Assembly (NCBI RefSeq): GCF_902464545.1
Contig: NZ_CABQJR010000002.1
Span: forward strand, 59,041-123,040
Origin: an uncultured Senegalimassilia sp.
Lineage (GTDB): Bacteria; Actinomycetota; Coriobacteriia; Coriobacteriales; Eggerthellaceae
Direction: 5' to 3'
Length of the DNA stretch: 64,000 bases
This document shows, one piece after another, positions 26,965 through 34,890 of the stretch (position 1 is its first letter; every line of letters starts with the position of its first letter). Both the position numbers and the translations under genes were made by a program. Under the pieces are notes generated by a model. That model searched no databases. It saw nothing but the letters and a program-made list of their open reading frames with translations, and was not told the origin of the DNA.

Positions 26965-26992
26965 AGGAAGGCGGCCTCGGGCCGCCTTCCTT
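26965..26992 (+). terminator. Hairpin between adhesin and sortase genes
   Basis: AGGAAGGCGGCC (26965-26976) pairs with GGCCGCCTTCCT (26980-26991) around a 3-base loop. The T run is very short, so it may attenuate rather than end transcription and lower sortase expression relative to the adhesin. Confidence 0.55.
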
Positions 26993-27010
26993 GCGGATAT
27001 GGAGGAAACC

Positions 27011-27109
27011 ATGGAAGGAACCACCCGAAAACCCGGCGTCGAGGACGTCGCGGGGGCGTTGGATAAGACAGGAAGCGGCGGCAAGCGCTCCGATGGCGGG
27101 CATCGATGA
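27011..27109 (+). CDS. 32-residue peptide carrying an LDKTG motif
   Basis: GGAGG at 27001-27005 precedes ATG 27011, and the stop overlaps the sortase start as ATGA, so translation is likely. The peptide, 32 residues and hydrophilic, contains the pentapeptide LDKTG also found as the sorting motif of the adhesin, but has no membrane helix or signal sequence. It may be a leader that couples sortase translation; the shared pentapeptide may be chance or a remnant of a duplicated sorting signal. Confidence 0.45.
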   Translation: MEGTTRKPGVEDVAGALDKTGSGGKRSDGGHR

Positions 27110-27873
27110 AGGGCAAGGCCAAGTCGCGCATCGCCCTCGTCCTCGCCGCGGCGCTCGGCTTGGGGGCCGTGGGCGCACTGTCGTCCATGGCTTGGCTGAC
27201 CGAGAGGGCGACCAACTTCGACCCCGATCCGAGCGGGGTCGCGGCAATTGGCGCCGAAGACGAGGCGGCCGGCGAAAACGACGGCTCCGGGGGCGTCGAC
27301 TGGGGCTACTGGCAGAGCGTCAACCCAGACATCATCGGATGGGTGACCGTGCCGGGTACCGGCATCGACTACCCGATCGTCCAGGCCCATGAGGGCGACC
27401 CCGACCACTACCTCCGCTACGACGCGTACGGCGGCTGGAACTACCACGGCGTGCCCTACCTGCACTGGAAGTGCGCGGATGATGGCCTGCTGGGCGCCGG
27501 CAACGCCCTGGTGTTCGGCCACCACCTCGACGACGGCACGATGTTCTCCGCGTTGGCGAGGTTCTCGGGCGCCGGTTACGCGGAGGGGCATTCCCCGATT
27601 CTCCTGCGAACTCCGGAAGGTGACGCCAGGCTGAGGGTGCTTGCGGTCGACGTCGTCGATGCCAGCCGCGAGGGCGCCAAGGTGGAGTTCGCCGACGACG
27701 CCGAGCATGCGCAATGGCTTGCCCGGGTCGTGGCCGACGCCGACCTGAGCCTCGTCGGAGAGGGCTTCGACTGCTCGTCCGTGAAAAGCGTCGTCACCCT
27801 ATGCACCTGCAGCTACAACCGCTGGGGCAACGAGCGCACGTTGGTGATATGCGCCGTCGACGCGTTCGGGTGA
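27106..27873 (+). CDS. srtB: Class B sortase
   Basis: A 255-residue membrane-anchored transpeptidase. After one N-terminal helix comes the class B pattern NPDIIGWVTVPGTGIDYPIV. The active site has His139/His140 (VFGHHLDDGT), Cys235 in TLCTCSY (usually TLSTC) and Arg near 244 (GNERTLV). It lies directly downstream of the adhesin with the variant LDKTG signal, its likely substrate. The odd Cys in place of Ser within the TLxTC motif is visible in the sequence. Confidence 0.92.
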   Translation: MKGKAKSRIALVLAAALGLGAVGALSSMAWLTERATNFDPDPSGVAAIGAEDEAAGENDGSGGVDWGYWQSVNPDIIGWVTVPGTGIDYPIVQAHEGDPDHYLRYDAYGGWNYHGVPYLHWKCADDGLLGAGNALVFGHHLDDGTMFSALARFSGAGYAEGHSPILLRTPEGDARLRVLAVDVVDASREGAKVEFADDAEHAQWLARVVADADLSLVGEGFDCSSVKSVVTLCTCSYNRWGNERTLVICAVDAFG

Positions 27874-27881
27874 TGCAGGGG

Positions 27882-27910
27882 CGGGCGCGTTCGGCGCCGA
27901 TGCGCGCCCG
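27882..27910 (+). terminator. GC-rich hairpin after sortase gene
   Basis: CGGGCGCG (27882-27889) pairs with CGCGCCCG (27903-27910). No T run follows, so termination is uncertain. Confidence 0.35.
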
Positions 27911-27974
27911 TCGCACGAAGCGCGGCGCGCATGCGATGTGAATCATGGAAGTCTGCACGGGAAAGGCGAGATCG

Positions 27975-29027
27975 ATGGCAAAAGGCAAGGCAAGAGGCGG
28001 CGCCGAGGCCGCAGCGAAGCGCGACGAGGAGCTCAGGCAAACCATGGAGCGCCTCGAGGAGGGCGTGAGGGGCGTCTTCGAGTCGGCAAGGTATCGCCGC
28101 TACCTTGCCGTCATGTCGCGATTCCACAGCTACAGCGCCAACAACTGCCTGCTCATCGCGATGCAACGCCCGGACGCGACGCTGGTAGCGGGCTATCGGG
28201 CCTGGCAAGACAAGTTCGGCAGGCAGGTGAGGAAGGGCGAGCGCGGCATGAGGATTCTCAGCCCGGTCGTGGTCAAGGCGAAAGGGGAGGGCGACGACGT
28301 CGGCGAAGCGCGCGACGGCAGCGCCGGGGATGGACCCAGGCGCAGGCTCGCAGGCTTCCGCCTGGCCACCGTGTTCGACGTGAGCCAGACCGAGGGAAGG
28401 GAGCTGCCCACCTTGGGGGTCGACGAGCTGACGGGCGGCGTCGCCCGATACGAGGCCGCCATGCGCGCCGTCTCGGAGATCAGCAGGTACCCCGTTTCGT
28501 TCGAGGATGTCCCGGGCGGCGCGAAGGGATTCTTCTCGAGGTCCGAGCCCAAGCGCATCGTGATCCAGAAGGGCATGTCCCAAGCGCAGACCCTCAAGAC
28601 CGCCATCCATGAGCTTGCCCACAGCGTCATGCACGATTTCGAGCCGAAGGGGGAGGGGGCCGCCTTGCCGGGCCGCGCGACCCGCGAGGTCCAGGCCGAG
28701 AGCGTCGCCTTCGTCGTCTCGAGCTGGCTTGGGCTCGACACCGGCGACTACAGCTTCGGGTACGTGGCCGGGTGGAGCGAGGACAAGAACCTCTCCGAGC
28801 TGAGGGCCTCGCTCGACGAGATACGCGGCGCGGCCCATGGCATCATCGGCGGCATGGAGCAGAAGATGGCCGAGAACCGTGAAACAGAAGGGCTCGAGCG
28901 CGTTCGCGCCATCGAGCACGAGCCTGACGCAGCCTGCAGGAGCCTGTCCGAGCGCGCGGCCATCGCCAGGAGGGCGTCCGCCCGCGACGACCGCGCGCCG
29001 CGCCTCCCCGACAGGTCCGATAGGTGA
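27975..29027 (+). CDS. ArdC-type antirestriction protein with zincin domain
   Basis: About 350 residues. The N-terminal ArdC-like ssDNA-binding domain has the pattern RYLAVMSRFHSYSANNCLLI and WQDKFGRQVRKGERGMRIL. The C-terminal metallopeptidase-like domain has the zinc motif HELAH at about residues 212-216. ArdC proteins shield incoming single-stranded conjugative DNA from host restriction. An alternative in-frame ATG lies at 27945; 27975 is preferred because AAGGCGAG precedes it. The gene follows the sortase by about 100 bases and is the last plus-strand gene of this block. Confidence 0.85.
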   Translation: MAKGKARGGAEAAAKRDEELRQTMERLEEGVRGVFESARYRRYLAVMSRFHSYSANNCLLIAMQRPDATLVAGYRAWQDKFGRQVRKGERGMRILSPVVVKAKGEGDDVGEARDGSAGDGPRRRLAGFRLATVFDVSQTEGRELPTLGVDELTGGVARYEAAMRAVSEISRYPVSFEDVPGGAKGFFSRSEPKRIVIQKGMSQAQTLKTAIHELAHSVMHDFEPKGEGAALPGRATREVQAESVAFVVSSWLGLDTGDYSFGYVAGWSEDKNLSELRASLDEIRGAAHGIIGGMEQKMAENRETEGLERVRAIEHEPDAACRSLSERAAIARRASARDDRAPRLPDRSDR

Positions 29028-29152
29028 GCGCCGGGGCGCTGCATCGCGATGATGCGCGTCCTTGATTTTGCCCTATAAGCCTGATTTTGGGCAAAAAAAT
29101 AGGGCAGTTTGGCTTTCACCATCCCACCCCTAAAACCCGAAGGTTTTGCGAT

Positions 29153-30154
29153 CTACCGTAAGTCTAGCAATCCAAGGCTCTTTGTCAAGGATCTTATGAA
29201 GTTTATCGCGGCTGCCGCTGTCGCGTCCGGGCCTGTTTTTGGCAAAAGGTCGCCGGCTCCCTCGACCGCGTTAAAGAAGCTCCTGAGCTTCTCCGCGTCT
29301 CTCTTTCTGGCTGAGCAGCTAGGGACGTCTTGCGCGTAGCGCACCAAGGTGATGGCGATCTCCTGCGCGGCGGCGTTGCGAAGCCATTTCTGTCTCGTCG
29401 GCTTGGACAGCCCCAGCTTCGCTACGGCTTCCAAGGTCTTCCTCGACGTGGTGCGCCGGGAGTTCGCGCCCTCAGCGAACGTGTTTATGATGCACGAGCC
29501 GTGGGCTGCGCAGTTCCTCACCGACTTTACCTTCTTTAGGTCGTAGTGGGATTGCTCGAAGTCCTTGTCGTCCCACCGTGCGCCGCAGAATCGGATGAAG
29601 TCGACGAGCGTGCCGAACGGCACCAGCTCGAGGAAAACCCAAGACGGCATGCGCTTCTCGTATTTCTCGTAAACGGCTTTGGTGTACTTGTTTCTGCCGT
29701 TCCTCTCGAGCTCGGCTTCGCGGTAGCTCCTGCTTTTCGGAGTGAGCGAGGCCATGTAGTCGGCGACGATGGCGTACCCGTCTTCGTCGTTGCGTTCGGA
29801 GATGTTGCGCTTCAAGTCGACCTTGCAGGAGTGCTCGATGTGCCTCGTCATAACGAACAAGACCTCGCGAAGCATCTCGTCCAGTTCAGCGAAGATGACC
29901 AGTTGGGCGAAGTCGAGGTTGGCGTACTCTCCGTTGCGCTTCCCGCCTTGGCGCTTGGCGAACAGCTTTCTGTAGGACGTAAGCTCATAGAAGTCGCACT
30001 CGTCCGAGAGATAGGCTGCCGCCCTCTCTTTGCTATATCTATCGAATGTGACGCCCTTTGCCTCCAGATGGGCTATCTGCTGGGCAATGGTGAGCTTTGG
30101 CTTGCCGTGGTATCCATTGCCGCTTTCGCTCGTCTGCTCGGGCTTGCCATTCAT
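29153..30154 (-). CDS. Abi_2 family abortive-infection protein (HEPN-like)
   Basis: A 333-residue protein. The N-terminal LTIAQQIAHLEAKGVTF and YELTSYRKLFAKR are typical of AbiD/AbiF-type Abi_2 proteins. The RNCAAHG motif (Arg213 to His218) is the HEPN Arg-x4-His ribonuclease signature. Such proteins stop phage growth, probably by RNA cleavage in infected cells. It is transcribed from its own promoter (TATAAT at 30196-30191 on the minus strand) and has the ribosome site AGGGGGC. It is lower in GC than the ICE genes around it, so it is probably a cargo gene. Confidence 0.85.
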   Translation of the reverse strand: MNGKPEQTSESGNGYHGKPKLTIAQQIAHLEAKGVTFDRYSKERAAAYLSDECDFYELTSYRKLFAKRQGGKRNGEYANLDFAQLVIFAELDEMLREVLFVMTRHIEHSCKVDLKRNISERNDEDGYAIVADYMASLTPKSRSYREAELERNGRNKYTKAVYEKYEKRMPSWVFLELVPFGTLVDFIRFCGARWDDKDFEQSHYDLKKVKSVRNCAAHGSCIINTFAEGANSRRTTSRKTLEAVAKLGLSKPTRQKWLRNAAAQEIAITLVRYAQDVPSCSARKRDAEKLRSFFNAVEGAGDLLPKTGPDATAAAAINFIRSLTKSLGLLDLR

Positions 30155-30190
30155 TTTGCCCCCTGCTTGTCATTGGCCTCTTATATTTTG

Positions 30191-30196
30191 ATTATA
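30191..30196 (-). promoter_or_regulatory. Consensus -10 box of the Abi_2 gene
   Basis: Minus-strand TATAAT preceded by GCAGA lies 37 bases upstream of the Abi_2 start, in an AT-rich patch. No good -35 hexamer was seen at the standard spacing. Confidence 0.45.
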
Positions 30197-30229
30197 TCTG
30201 CGAATCGCGGCCTTCTGGCCGGCGCGGCC

Positions 30230-30313
30230 TCACATGAACCATCTGAACACGGCTCGGAAGAGCCATGCGAGGAACGCCCCTGTGGCGACGATGACCCGTC
30301 TAATCCATTTCAT
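30230..30313 (-). CDS. 27-residue basic hydrophobic peptide
   Basis: Minus-strand ATG at 30313, preceded by GGGAGG with a short spacer, encodes 27 residues rich in Trp, Phe, Val and Arg with one membrane-helix-sized segment (VIVATGAFLAWLF). The start lies inside the end of the hypothetical gene 30300-30869, so the two could be co-translated. Size and composition resemble small membrane toxins or leader peptides, but nothing proves expression. Confidence 0.35.
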   Translation of the reverse strand: MKWIRRVIVATGAFLAWLFRAVFRWFM

Positions 30314-30869
30314 CGAAACCTCCCTTCCCGCAACCTGCGTCGCCTGCCTGGGCCATCTCCTCGTCTTCGGCCTCCCTGAAGGCGGCTACCGGGTAGCCGA
30401 ACAGCGGGCAGATCTCGGCCTCGTCGCTGGCGAGCTCGGGGCGGGCGCGTTCCAGGTACCCGAACAGCGCGACGGCCTTGGCGTTGGCGCCGGCGCCCAT
30501 GGGCCCCGAGTACCACTTCATGCACGCCAGCTCGAACCTGGCGGCGTCCACCAGGCATCCGCCCTGGGACCAGGCCAAGAGCCGGCCGTCTAGGGAAACG
30601 CTCTCGACGTCCGGCGCCTCGCTGGAGTCGACGAGCTTGAGCCTGGGCCCGCGGATTCGGTCGGCGTTCGCCGACGCCCCGTCGTCGCTCGGCGCCGATT
30701 CCTCCATGTGATGCTCGTAGACGACCAGGTGCTGCCCGCCTTCGCCCCCCTCCCAGACGACGGCGAACTCCGTGAGGATGTTCGCCCTGCCGAACACTGC
30801 GCCGCCGGTGAGGCTGTTGCTGTCGAAGCACTCGTGGTGGCCGTCCGTGTACGTCACCTCTAGAATCAT
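30300..30869 (-). CDS. Hypothetical protein following the relaxase
   Basis: A 189-residue protein whose ATG overlaps the relaxase stop (ATGA). The first half is strand-rich (MILEVTYTDGHHECFDS, then FAVVWEGGEGGQHLVVYEHH). The middle lists a surface like that of a small regulatory domain (LDGRLLAWSQGGCLVDAARF). The acidic C-terminal part ends in GKGGFDEMD. No family was recognised. Coupling to the relaxase indicates a role in mobilisation or in its control. Confidence 0.6.
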   Translation of the reverse strand: MILEVTYTDGHHECFDSNSLTGGAVFGRANILTEFAVVWEGGEGGQHLVVYEHHMEESAPSDDGASANADRIRGPRLKLVDSSEAPDVESVSLDGRLLAWSQGGCLVDAARFELACMKWYSGPMGAGANAKAVALFGYLERARPELASDEAEICPLFGYPVAAFREAEDEEMAQAGDAGCGKGGFDEMD

Positions 30870-32125
30870 CTCGCTCTCCTGTTCCTGTCGTTTCGCTGCT
30901 GCTCCTGCTGGATTTGCCGCTGGCGCGCCGCCTGCTCGCCTGCGCGGGCGGAGGCGTCGGCGTGCTGCCTTTGCCGGGCGTGCTGGTCCATGGCGGTCCG
31001 GGGCCTTGCACTGGCCGCTTCGGGCAGCAGCCTCAGCTCCCTGGCGGTCTCCTTTGCGAGGCGCAGCTCGTTTGCCGCCTTGTCGTCGCCCCTGCGCCCC
31101 ATGGTCGCGATGCGGCTGCCGAAGTCGGCCATGCAGCGGATGCCGTACCTCGAGCAGAGCTCGAGCGCCGCCGCCATGCTCTCCAGCTGCGCGTAGTCCC
31201 TCACCTCGACCGCCTTCGCCGCGATGGCCGCGATTTGGCCGGGGTCGATCGCCGCGTTGCCCTTCAGGGCGCCTTCGACGGCCTTGCGCCCGTAGGCGAG
31301 GCCGAGGTTCTCCCCGCGGATTCTTTTCGATGGGTCTTCCGCCAATGAGTAGAGCCAATCCGCGCGACCGCTTCTTCTTGAGGCTTCGCTGACGTCGACG
31401 CCCATCACGCCGAGGGTCTGCAGGTATTCGCCCGGCGTCTCTGCCGTCCTCTTGGCGATCGTCACGCGATTGCGGATGTCGGCCACCCACGAGTAGCCGC
31501 CCTTCCCGGCTATCTCGCGCTCGGCCCTCCTGACGTAGACGGCCTGCCTGGTCTTCGGGGCAGCCCTGCTCTTCGCGGCCGACCGCCGCTTCTCTTCATT
31601 TGAGACGTCGACGAAGAAGCTCAGCCCGCGTTCTTCGGCGAGCCGTTGGATCGAGGCCTGCATCTGCCGCGGGTCGGGGTTCTGGAATCGGTTGCCCGTG
31701 GCGAGGTTGGTGTTGTTGACTACGACGTGGGCGTGCATGACCTCGTTGGCGTTGTCGTCGTGGAACACGGCGGCGCACTCGTAGTCGTCCCAGTTCTCGC
31801 GGACCCAGGCCCTCGTCAGCTCCCGCAGCTGCGCGAGCGTCACCTTGTCCTTCGGGTCGGGGGAGACGATGAAGTGCATGTAGGTCCGCGCGCGCTTGCC
31901 GCGCCATGGGGTGTCGTTGCCGTTGGCGATGCGGGTGAGGTCCATCTCGGCCGCCCAGTCGACGTCCTGCTTCAGCTCGGGGTCGAGGCCCGCGTCGCGG
32001 TCCTCGTCCCACGAGAGGTTGTACAGGTCGACGGCCAAGGCGCGGCCGTCCTTCTGGAGGTAGTCGGAGACGCCGCGGGCGCTGGTGTGCCCGGCTATGG
32101 GCTTTATGACGGGCATGCTAGTCAC
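30866..32125 (-). CDS. Relaxase/mobilisation nuclease (MOBP-like)
   Basis: A 419-residue protein that nicks the transfer origin. It starts IKPIAGHTSARGVSDYLQ, has YMHFIVSPDP, and shows the metal-binding His motif MHAHVVVNNTN near residue 125. A Tyr in the first motif (SDYLQK) is a candidate nucleophile. The C-terminal half is helical and ends in a Gln/Arg-rich tail. It is downstream of MobC, which it overlaps by eight bases, and beside the inverted-repeat region proposed as oriT. Confidence 0.87.
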   Translation of the reverse strand: MTSMPVIKPIAGHTSARGVSDYLQKDGRALAVDLYNLSWDEDRDAGLDPELKQDVDWAAEMDLTRIANGNDTPWRGKRARTYMHFIVSPDPKDKVTLAQLRELTRAWVRENWDDYECAAVFHDDNANEVMHAHVVVNNTNLATGNRFQNPDPRQMQASIQRLAEERGLSFFVDVSNEEKRRSAAKSRAAPKTRQAVYVRRAEREIAGKGGYSWVADIRNRVTIAKRTAETPGEYLQTLGVMGVDVSEASRRSGRADWLYSLAEDPSKRIRGENLGLAYGRKAVEGALKGNAAIDPGQIAAIAAKAVEVRDYAQLESMAAALELCSRYGIRCMADFGSRIATMGRRGDDKAANELRLAKETARELRLLPEAASARPRTAMDQHARQRQHADASARAGEQAARQRQIQQEQQRNDRNRRAR

Positions 32126-32522
32126 CGCTTACGCTCGTGGAGCCGGCTATATCCGCCAGCACGTATTCGATGACCTGGCGGCCCCGCTCGACCTCCGCAA
32201 GCTTTTCCTCCGCATCGGAGAGCATCTCGCCGAAGGCCCGGTACTCGGGCGGGCTGCCGCGCCGGATAAACAGCGCGATGGTGTTCAGGGCGCGCACCGC
32301 CTGGTTATAGTGCCGGCCCCACCGGATGAGCTCTGAGAGCATCTTGGCCATGGTCCGGTTGTCGATGACGTAGACGGCGCCTTTGCCGGAGGCGCTGGCC
32401 GGGATCCTGATGAGGGTCCGCAGGTATTCGGAGCGGGCCATGCCGGCGCGCTGCGCCGATGCGGCGAGCCGGTCGAGGTCGTCGGAGGTCATGCGGCAGC
32501 TGACCATCTCGGGGTAGTCCAT
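32118..32522 (-). CDS. mobC: MobC-like relaxosome protein (ribbon-helix-helix)
   Basis: A 134-residue protein. The start at 32522 is set by GGGAGG upstream on the minus strand. The N-terminal part (VSCRMTSDDLDRLAASAQRA, then SEYLRTLI) is a ribbon-helix-helix DNA-binding fold. The C-terminal helix bundle contains RWGRHYNQAVRALNTIAL, the pattern of MobC accessory proteins. It would bind the adjacent oriT and help the relaxase open the strand. Confidence 0.85.
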   Translation of the reverse strand: MDYPEMVSCRMTSDDLDRLAASAQRAGMARSEYLRTLIRIPASASGKGAVYVIDNRTMAKMLSELIRWGRHYNQAVRALNTIALFIRRGSPPEYRAFGEMLSDAEEKLAEVERGRQVIEYVLADIAGSTSVSGD

Positions 32523-32710
32523 GGACTTGCCTCCCTTCGTCGGTTGCGTGTTTCCAGGGGCGCGGGGGATCCCCCGCACGAGGGCGGCCGGCGCGCGGTC
32601 TCGGCGCGCCGTGCCACCCGCTGCGGCTGCGGCCCCGGCGGAATGCCGCGGGCGGGGAGGAGGTCGGAGACGCCGCCGCGGCGCTCCGCCGGAACCGCCG
32701 CCGCAAGCGC

Positions 32711-32846
32711 TATCCCGTATTCGTGATACGGGATAGGTAGCTTGCTAGCCCAAGGGGCCGGAACTCAGATTCCGGCCATTTACCAGCGGGCTCAAAATGA
32801 GCCCGTGGCTCCGGTCCGTCTGCGGGCTCATTTTGAGCCCGCAGAC
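32711..32846. other. Candidate origin of transfer with four inverted repeats
   Basis: Between mobC and the parB end lie four hairpins: TATCCCGTAT/ATACGGGATA (32711-32735), GGCCGGAA/TTCCGGCC (32756-32777), CGGGCTCA/TGAGCCCG (32787-32805) and a 13-base stem around TGCGGGCTCA/TGAGCCCGCA (32818-32846). The last two are inverted copies of the same 19-base palindrome. The position upstream of mobC and relaxase, and the repeat content, fit an oriT. The fourth repeat overlaps the 3' end of parB. No nick consensus could be named. Confidence 0.5.
32723..32749 (-). promoter_or_regulatory. Shared operator-like motif upstream of mobC operon (copy 1)
   Basis: GTGATACGGG and TGCTAGC (plus-strand reading) are separated by 10 bases here and by 5 bases at 34566-34587 upstream of parA. 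Both copies sit on the upstream side of a minus-strand operon in the same orientation, so they may bind one regulator, possibly ParB, MobC or another element protein. Confidence 0.4.
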
Positions 32847-33778
32847 TCGGCACCGCCGCGGGATCGATCTGAGCCCGCGATCGCGCGCAGGTCGCGCACG
32901 CAGCGCTCGATCTCGTCGAGCTGGGAGGCGTCGACGGCAGCGCTCCCGTCGGCTGCGCCCGTCGCTTTTCGCAGGGTCTTGAGGGCCTTGTCGACGAGCT
33001 TGCCGACCGCCTCTGCCCCGGGCCCGCCGGCTTCGCGGATCAGCTTGGAGGTGTCCGCCTTGCCGGCGTTCGCGGAGGACTTCTCCTTGTAGAGCCTCGC
33101 CTGGGCATCAGGGTCCATGGCGGCGAGCGTGGCGATGTCGGTGTCCGAGAGGTTTCCCTCAATCGCCTCGGACCTCCAGTCCTCGGTGAGGCCCTGCTCG
33201 ACCCTTCGCGCGGTCTGCTCCTGGCGCTTTATGGTGGCGGGGCTGACGTTGCGGCCCGTCTGGTTGCGGATGATCGCCGCCTTGAGCTCCGCGGTGCGGA
33301 CTCCCTTCAGCTCCGGGTTCTCGGCGCGCATCCGCTCCACCTGGATGCCGAGCGCCTGCGTGGCCTTGGCCCGCTCGATGACGTTGAGCTCTCGGGTGAA
33401 GTAGTTCGCGGTGTGCAGGAGGGTGACCGCCTGGTCGTCGCTGACGCCCTCGACGATGCGGCAGGGCATGCGCCCGAACGCGGGGTCGTCCTTGGCAAGC
33501 AGCGCGTAGGCCGCCTTACGCCTGTGGCCCGACAGCATCTGGAAGCCGCCGTCCGGCTTTCGGCGGACCATGGGGATGTCCGTTAGGCCGTCCTTCCTGA
33601 TGGATTCCGCGAGGCTTTTTATGCCGTCCTCGTCCATGGAGTAGGCGACGTTCGCCGGATGGTCCTCGATGGCCGCCACCTCGATCTCCTCGACGGGGAA
33701 CCTCTGCTTCGCCTGCCTGTCCTCGTCGAGCACGCCCGCCAGGCTGAAGCGCTTGGCGATGTCGTCTACTCGTCCCAT
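32828..33778 (-). CDS. parB: ParB-like partition protein
   Basis: A 316-residue protein starting at ATG 33778, 13 bases inside the end of parA. The N-terminal ParB/Srx domain has KSLAESIRKDGL, then LSGHRRKAAYALLAKDD near residues 50-85. An HTH region follows (AAIIRNQTGRNVSPATIKRQ) and a C-terminal coiled part ends ARDLRAIAG-like. Together with ParA it would keep the excised element in daughter cells or aid its stability. Typical ParB proteins hydrolyse CTP through a GxxRxxA motif; SGHRRKAA fits that position. Confidence 0.85.
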   Translation of the reverse strand: MGRVDDIAKRFSLAGVLDEDRQAKQRFPVEEIEVAAIEDHPANVAYSMDEDGIKSLAESIRKDGLTDIPMVRRKPDGGFQMLSGHRRKAAYALLAKDDPAFGRMPCRIVEGVSDDQAVTLLHTANYFTRELNVIERAKATQALGIQVERMRAENPELKGVRTAELKAAIIRNQTGRNVSPATIKRQEQTARRVEQGLTEDWRSEAIEGNLSDTDIATLAAMDPDAQARLYKEKSSANAGKADTSKLIREAGGPGAEAVGKLVDKALKTLRKATGAADGSAAVDASQLDEIERCVRDLRAIAGSDRSRGGAESAGSK

Positions 33779-34530
33779 AGCCCAAGCTCCCTTCCCAGGT
33801 TCTCGTAGTCGACGGCGGCGCGGTTGCCGGGCATGAACTCCACGATGGGCTTCCATTCCCAGCTGCCCTCCTTCACCTTGGCGGACTCGTGGATCACGGT
33901 GCGGAACTGCTGGTCGGGGAAGAAGCGGTCGAGGATCGCCTCGCCCACGGCCTCGGCGTTGGTCATCCTTCCGGGCGCGCAGGTCCGCAGGATCCTCCAG
34001 CTGGGCACGGGCAGGCGCAGCTTGGTGGCCACGAGCCGCAGCGAGTCCACTACCGAGGCCGTTCCGCGCATGACGGTGGAGTCCAGCTTCACGGGGATGA
34101 CGACGTCGCCGCGCCCGCTTGTGGCCACGTAGGCGCAGGGCACCAGCTGCTTTGCGCTGGGGGCGGTGTCGATGATCGCGACGTCGTATTCGCCCGCCAC
34201 GTCGTCCAGCGCGAAGCGCAGCGACTGCTCGGCAAGCAGCAGCTCGTTCTGGTTGATGAGCGCCAGCGTTGCCGGGATGACGCGCAGGTTGTCGGTTCCG
34301 CTGTCGTAGGCCATCTCGTCGGCGGTCATGCCCTCGTAGAGCAGCCCGATGACGTTGGCGCCGTCCTCCGCCTGCTCGTAGAGGCCGAAGTAGTCCGTCG
34401 CCGATGCCTGGGGGTCCAGGTCGATAAACAGCGTCCTCTTGCCGTGCCGCGCGCAGAGCGTGGCCAGGTTGACGGCGGTCGTGGTCTTGCCCACGCCGCC
34501 CTTGAAATTGCTTACGGTGATGACTCTCAC
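33766..34530 (-). CDS. parA: ParA-like partition ATPase
   Basis: A 254-residue MinD/ParA ATPase with the deviant Walker A KGGVGKTTTAV at residues 10-20, FIDLDPQASATDYFG near 36-50 and VAIIDTAPS near 118-126. It is coupled to parB by overlap. The ribosome site is AAGGAGGAGG before the GTG/ATG region at 34530. A shared motif (34566-34587) and a hairpin lie just upstream. Confidence 0.93.
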   Translation of the reverse strand: MRVITVSNFKGGVGKTTTAVNLATLCARHGKRTLFIDLDPQASATDYFGLYEQAEDGANVIGLLYEGMTADEMAYDSGTDNLRVIPATLALINQNELLLAEQSLRFALDDVAGEYDVAIIDTAPSAKQLVPCAYVATSGRGDVVIPVKLDSTVMRGTASVVDSLRLVATKLRLPVPSWRILRTCAPGRMTNAEAVGEAILDRFFPDQQFRTVIHESAKVKEGSWEWKPIVEFMPGNRAAVDYENLGRELGLWDE

Positions 34531-34565
34531 GGTCTTCCTCCTCCTTGGTCGGTTTCGCGCCCGCT

Positions 34566-34587
34566 GTGATACGGGTCGGATGCTAGC
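34566..34587 (-). promoter_or_regulatory. Shared operator-like motif upstream of parA (copy 2)
   Basis: GTGATACGGG then, five bases later, TGCTAGC. This is the same pair of blocks as at 32723-32749 with half the spacing, 36 bases upstream of parA. A 9-base hairpin, CGCTGCCCG/CGGGCAGCG (34602-34628), lies just beyond. Confidence 0.4.
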
Positions 34588-34662
34588 AGCGGGGCGCGCG
34601 CCGCTGCCCGTCGGGTCGGCGGGCAGCGAAAGTGTCCAACGCGCCCCGGTTTCCCGGGTCCG

Positions 34663-34890
34663 TCACGCGCCGGCCTCGGCCAGGGCCGGGATCGCCCTCG
34701 AGTTCGCCCTGGCGGCCAGGTACTGGCTCACTGCCTCCTCGAGGCTGCACTCGCCCGCGTAGCTGACCCTGGTCTTGATGCCCTTCGCGCGCGGGGCGCC
34801 GCCTCGCGCCGCGACGACGGTCGTTGCGGCCCTTGCGCCCGACGGCTGCGCGATCATCCTGACTCTGTTTCCTGTGGCTGCTGCTTTCAT
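34663..34890 (-). CDS. Small conserved element protein with RVSYAGEC motif (copy 2)
   Basis: A 75-residue protein upstream of parA on the same strand. Its basic N-terminus is followed by RVSYAGECSLEEAVSQYLAA, nearly identical to the end of the protein at 5666-5950. The ribosome site is AGGGAGCGG. The two copies flank the element's functional core, at the recombinase and the partition operons. No known family was assigned. Confidence 0.65.
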   Translation of the reverse strand: MKAAATGNRVRMIAQPSGARAATTVVAARGGAPRAKGIKTRVSYAGECSLEEAVSQYLAARANSRAIPALAEAGA

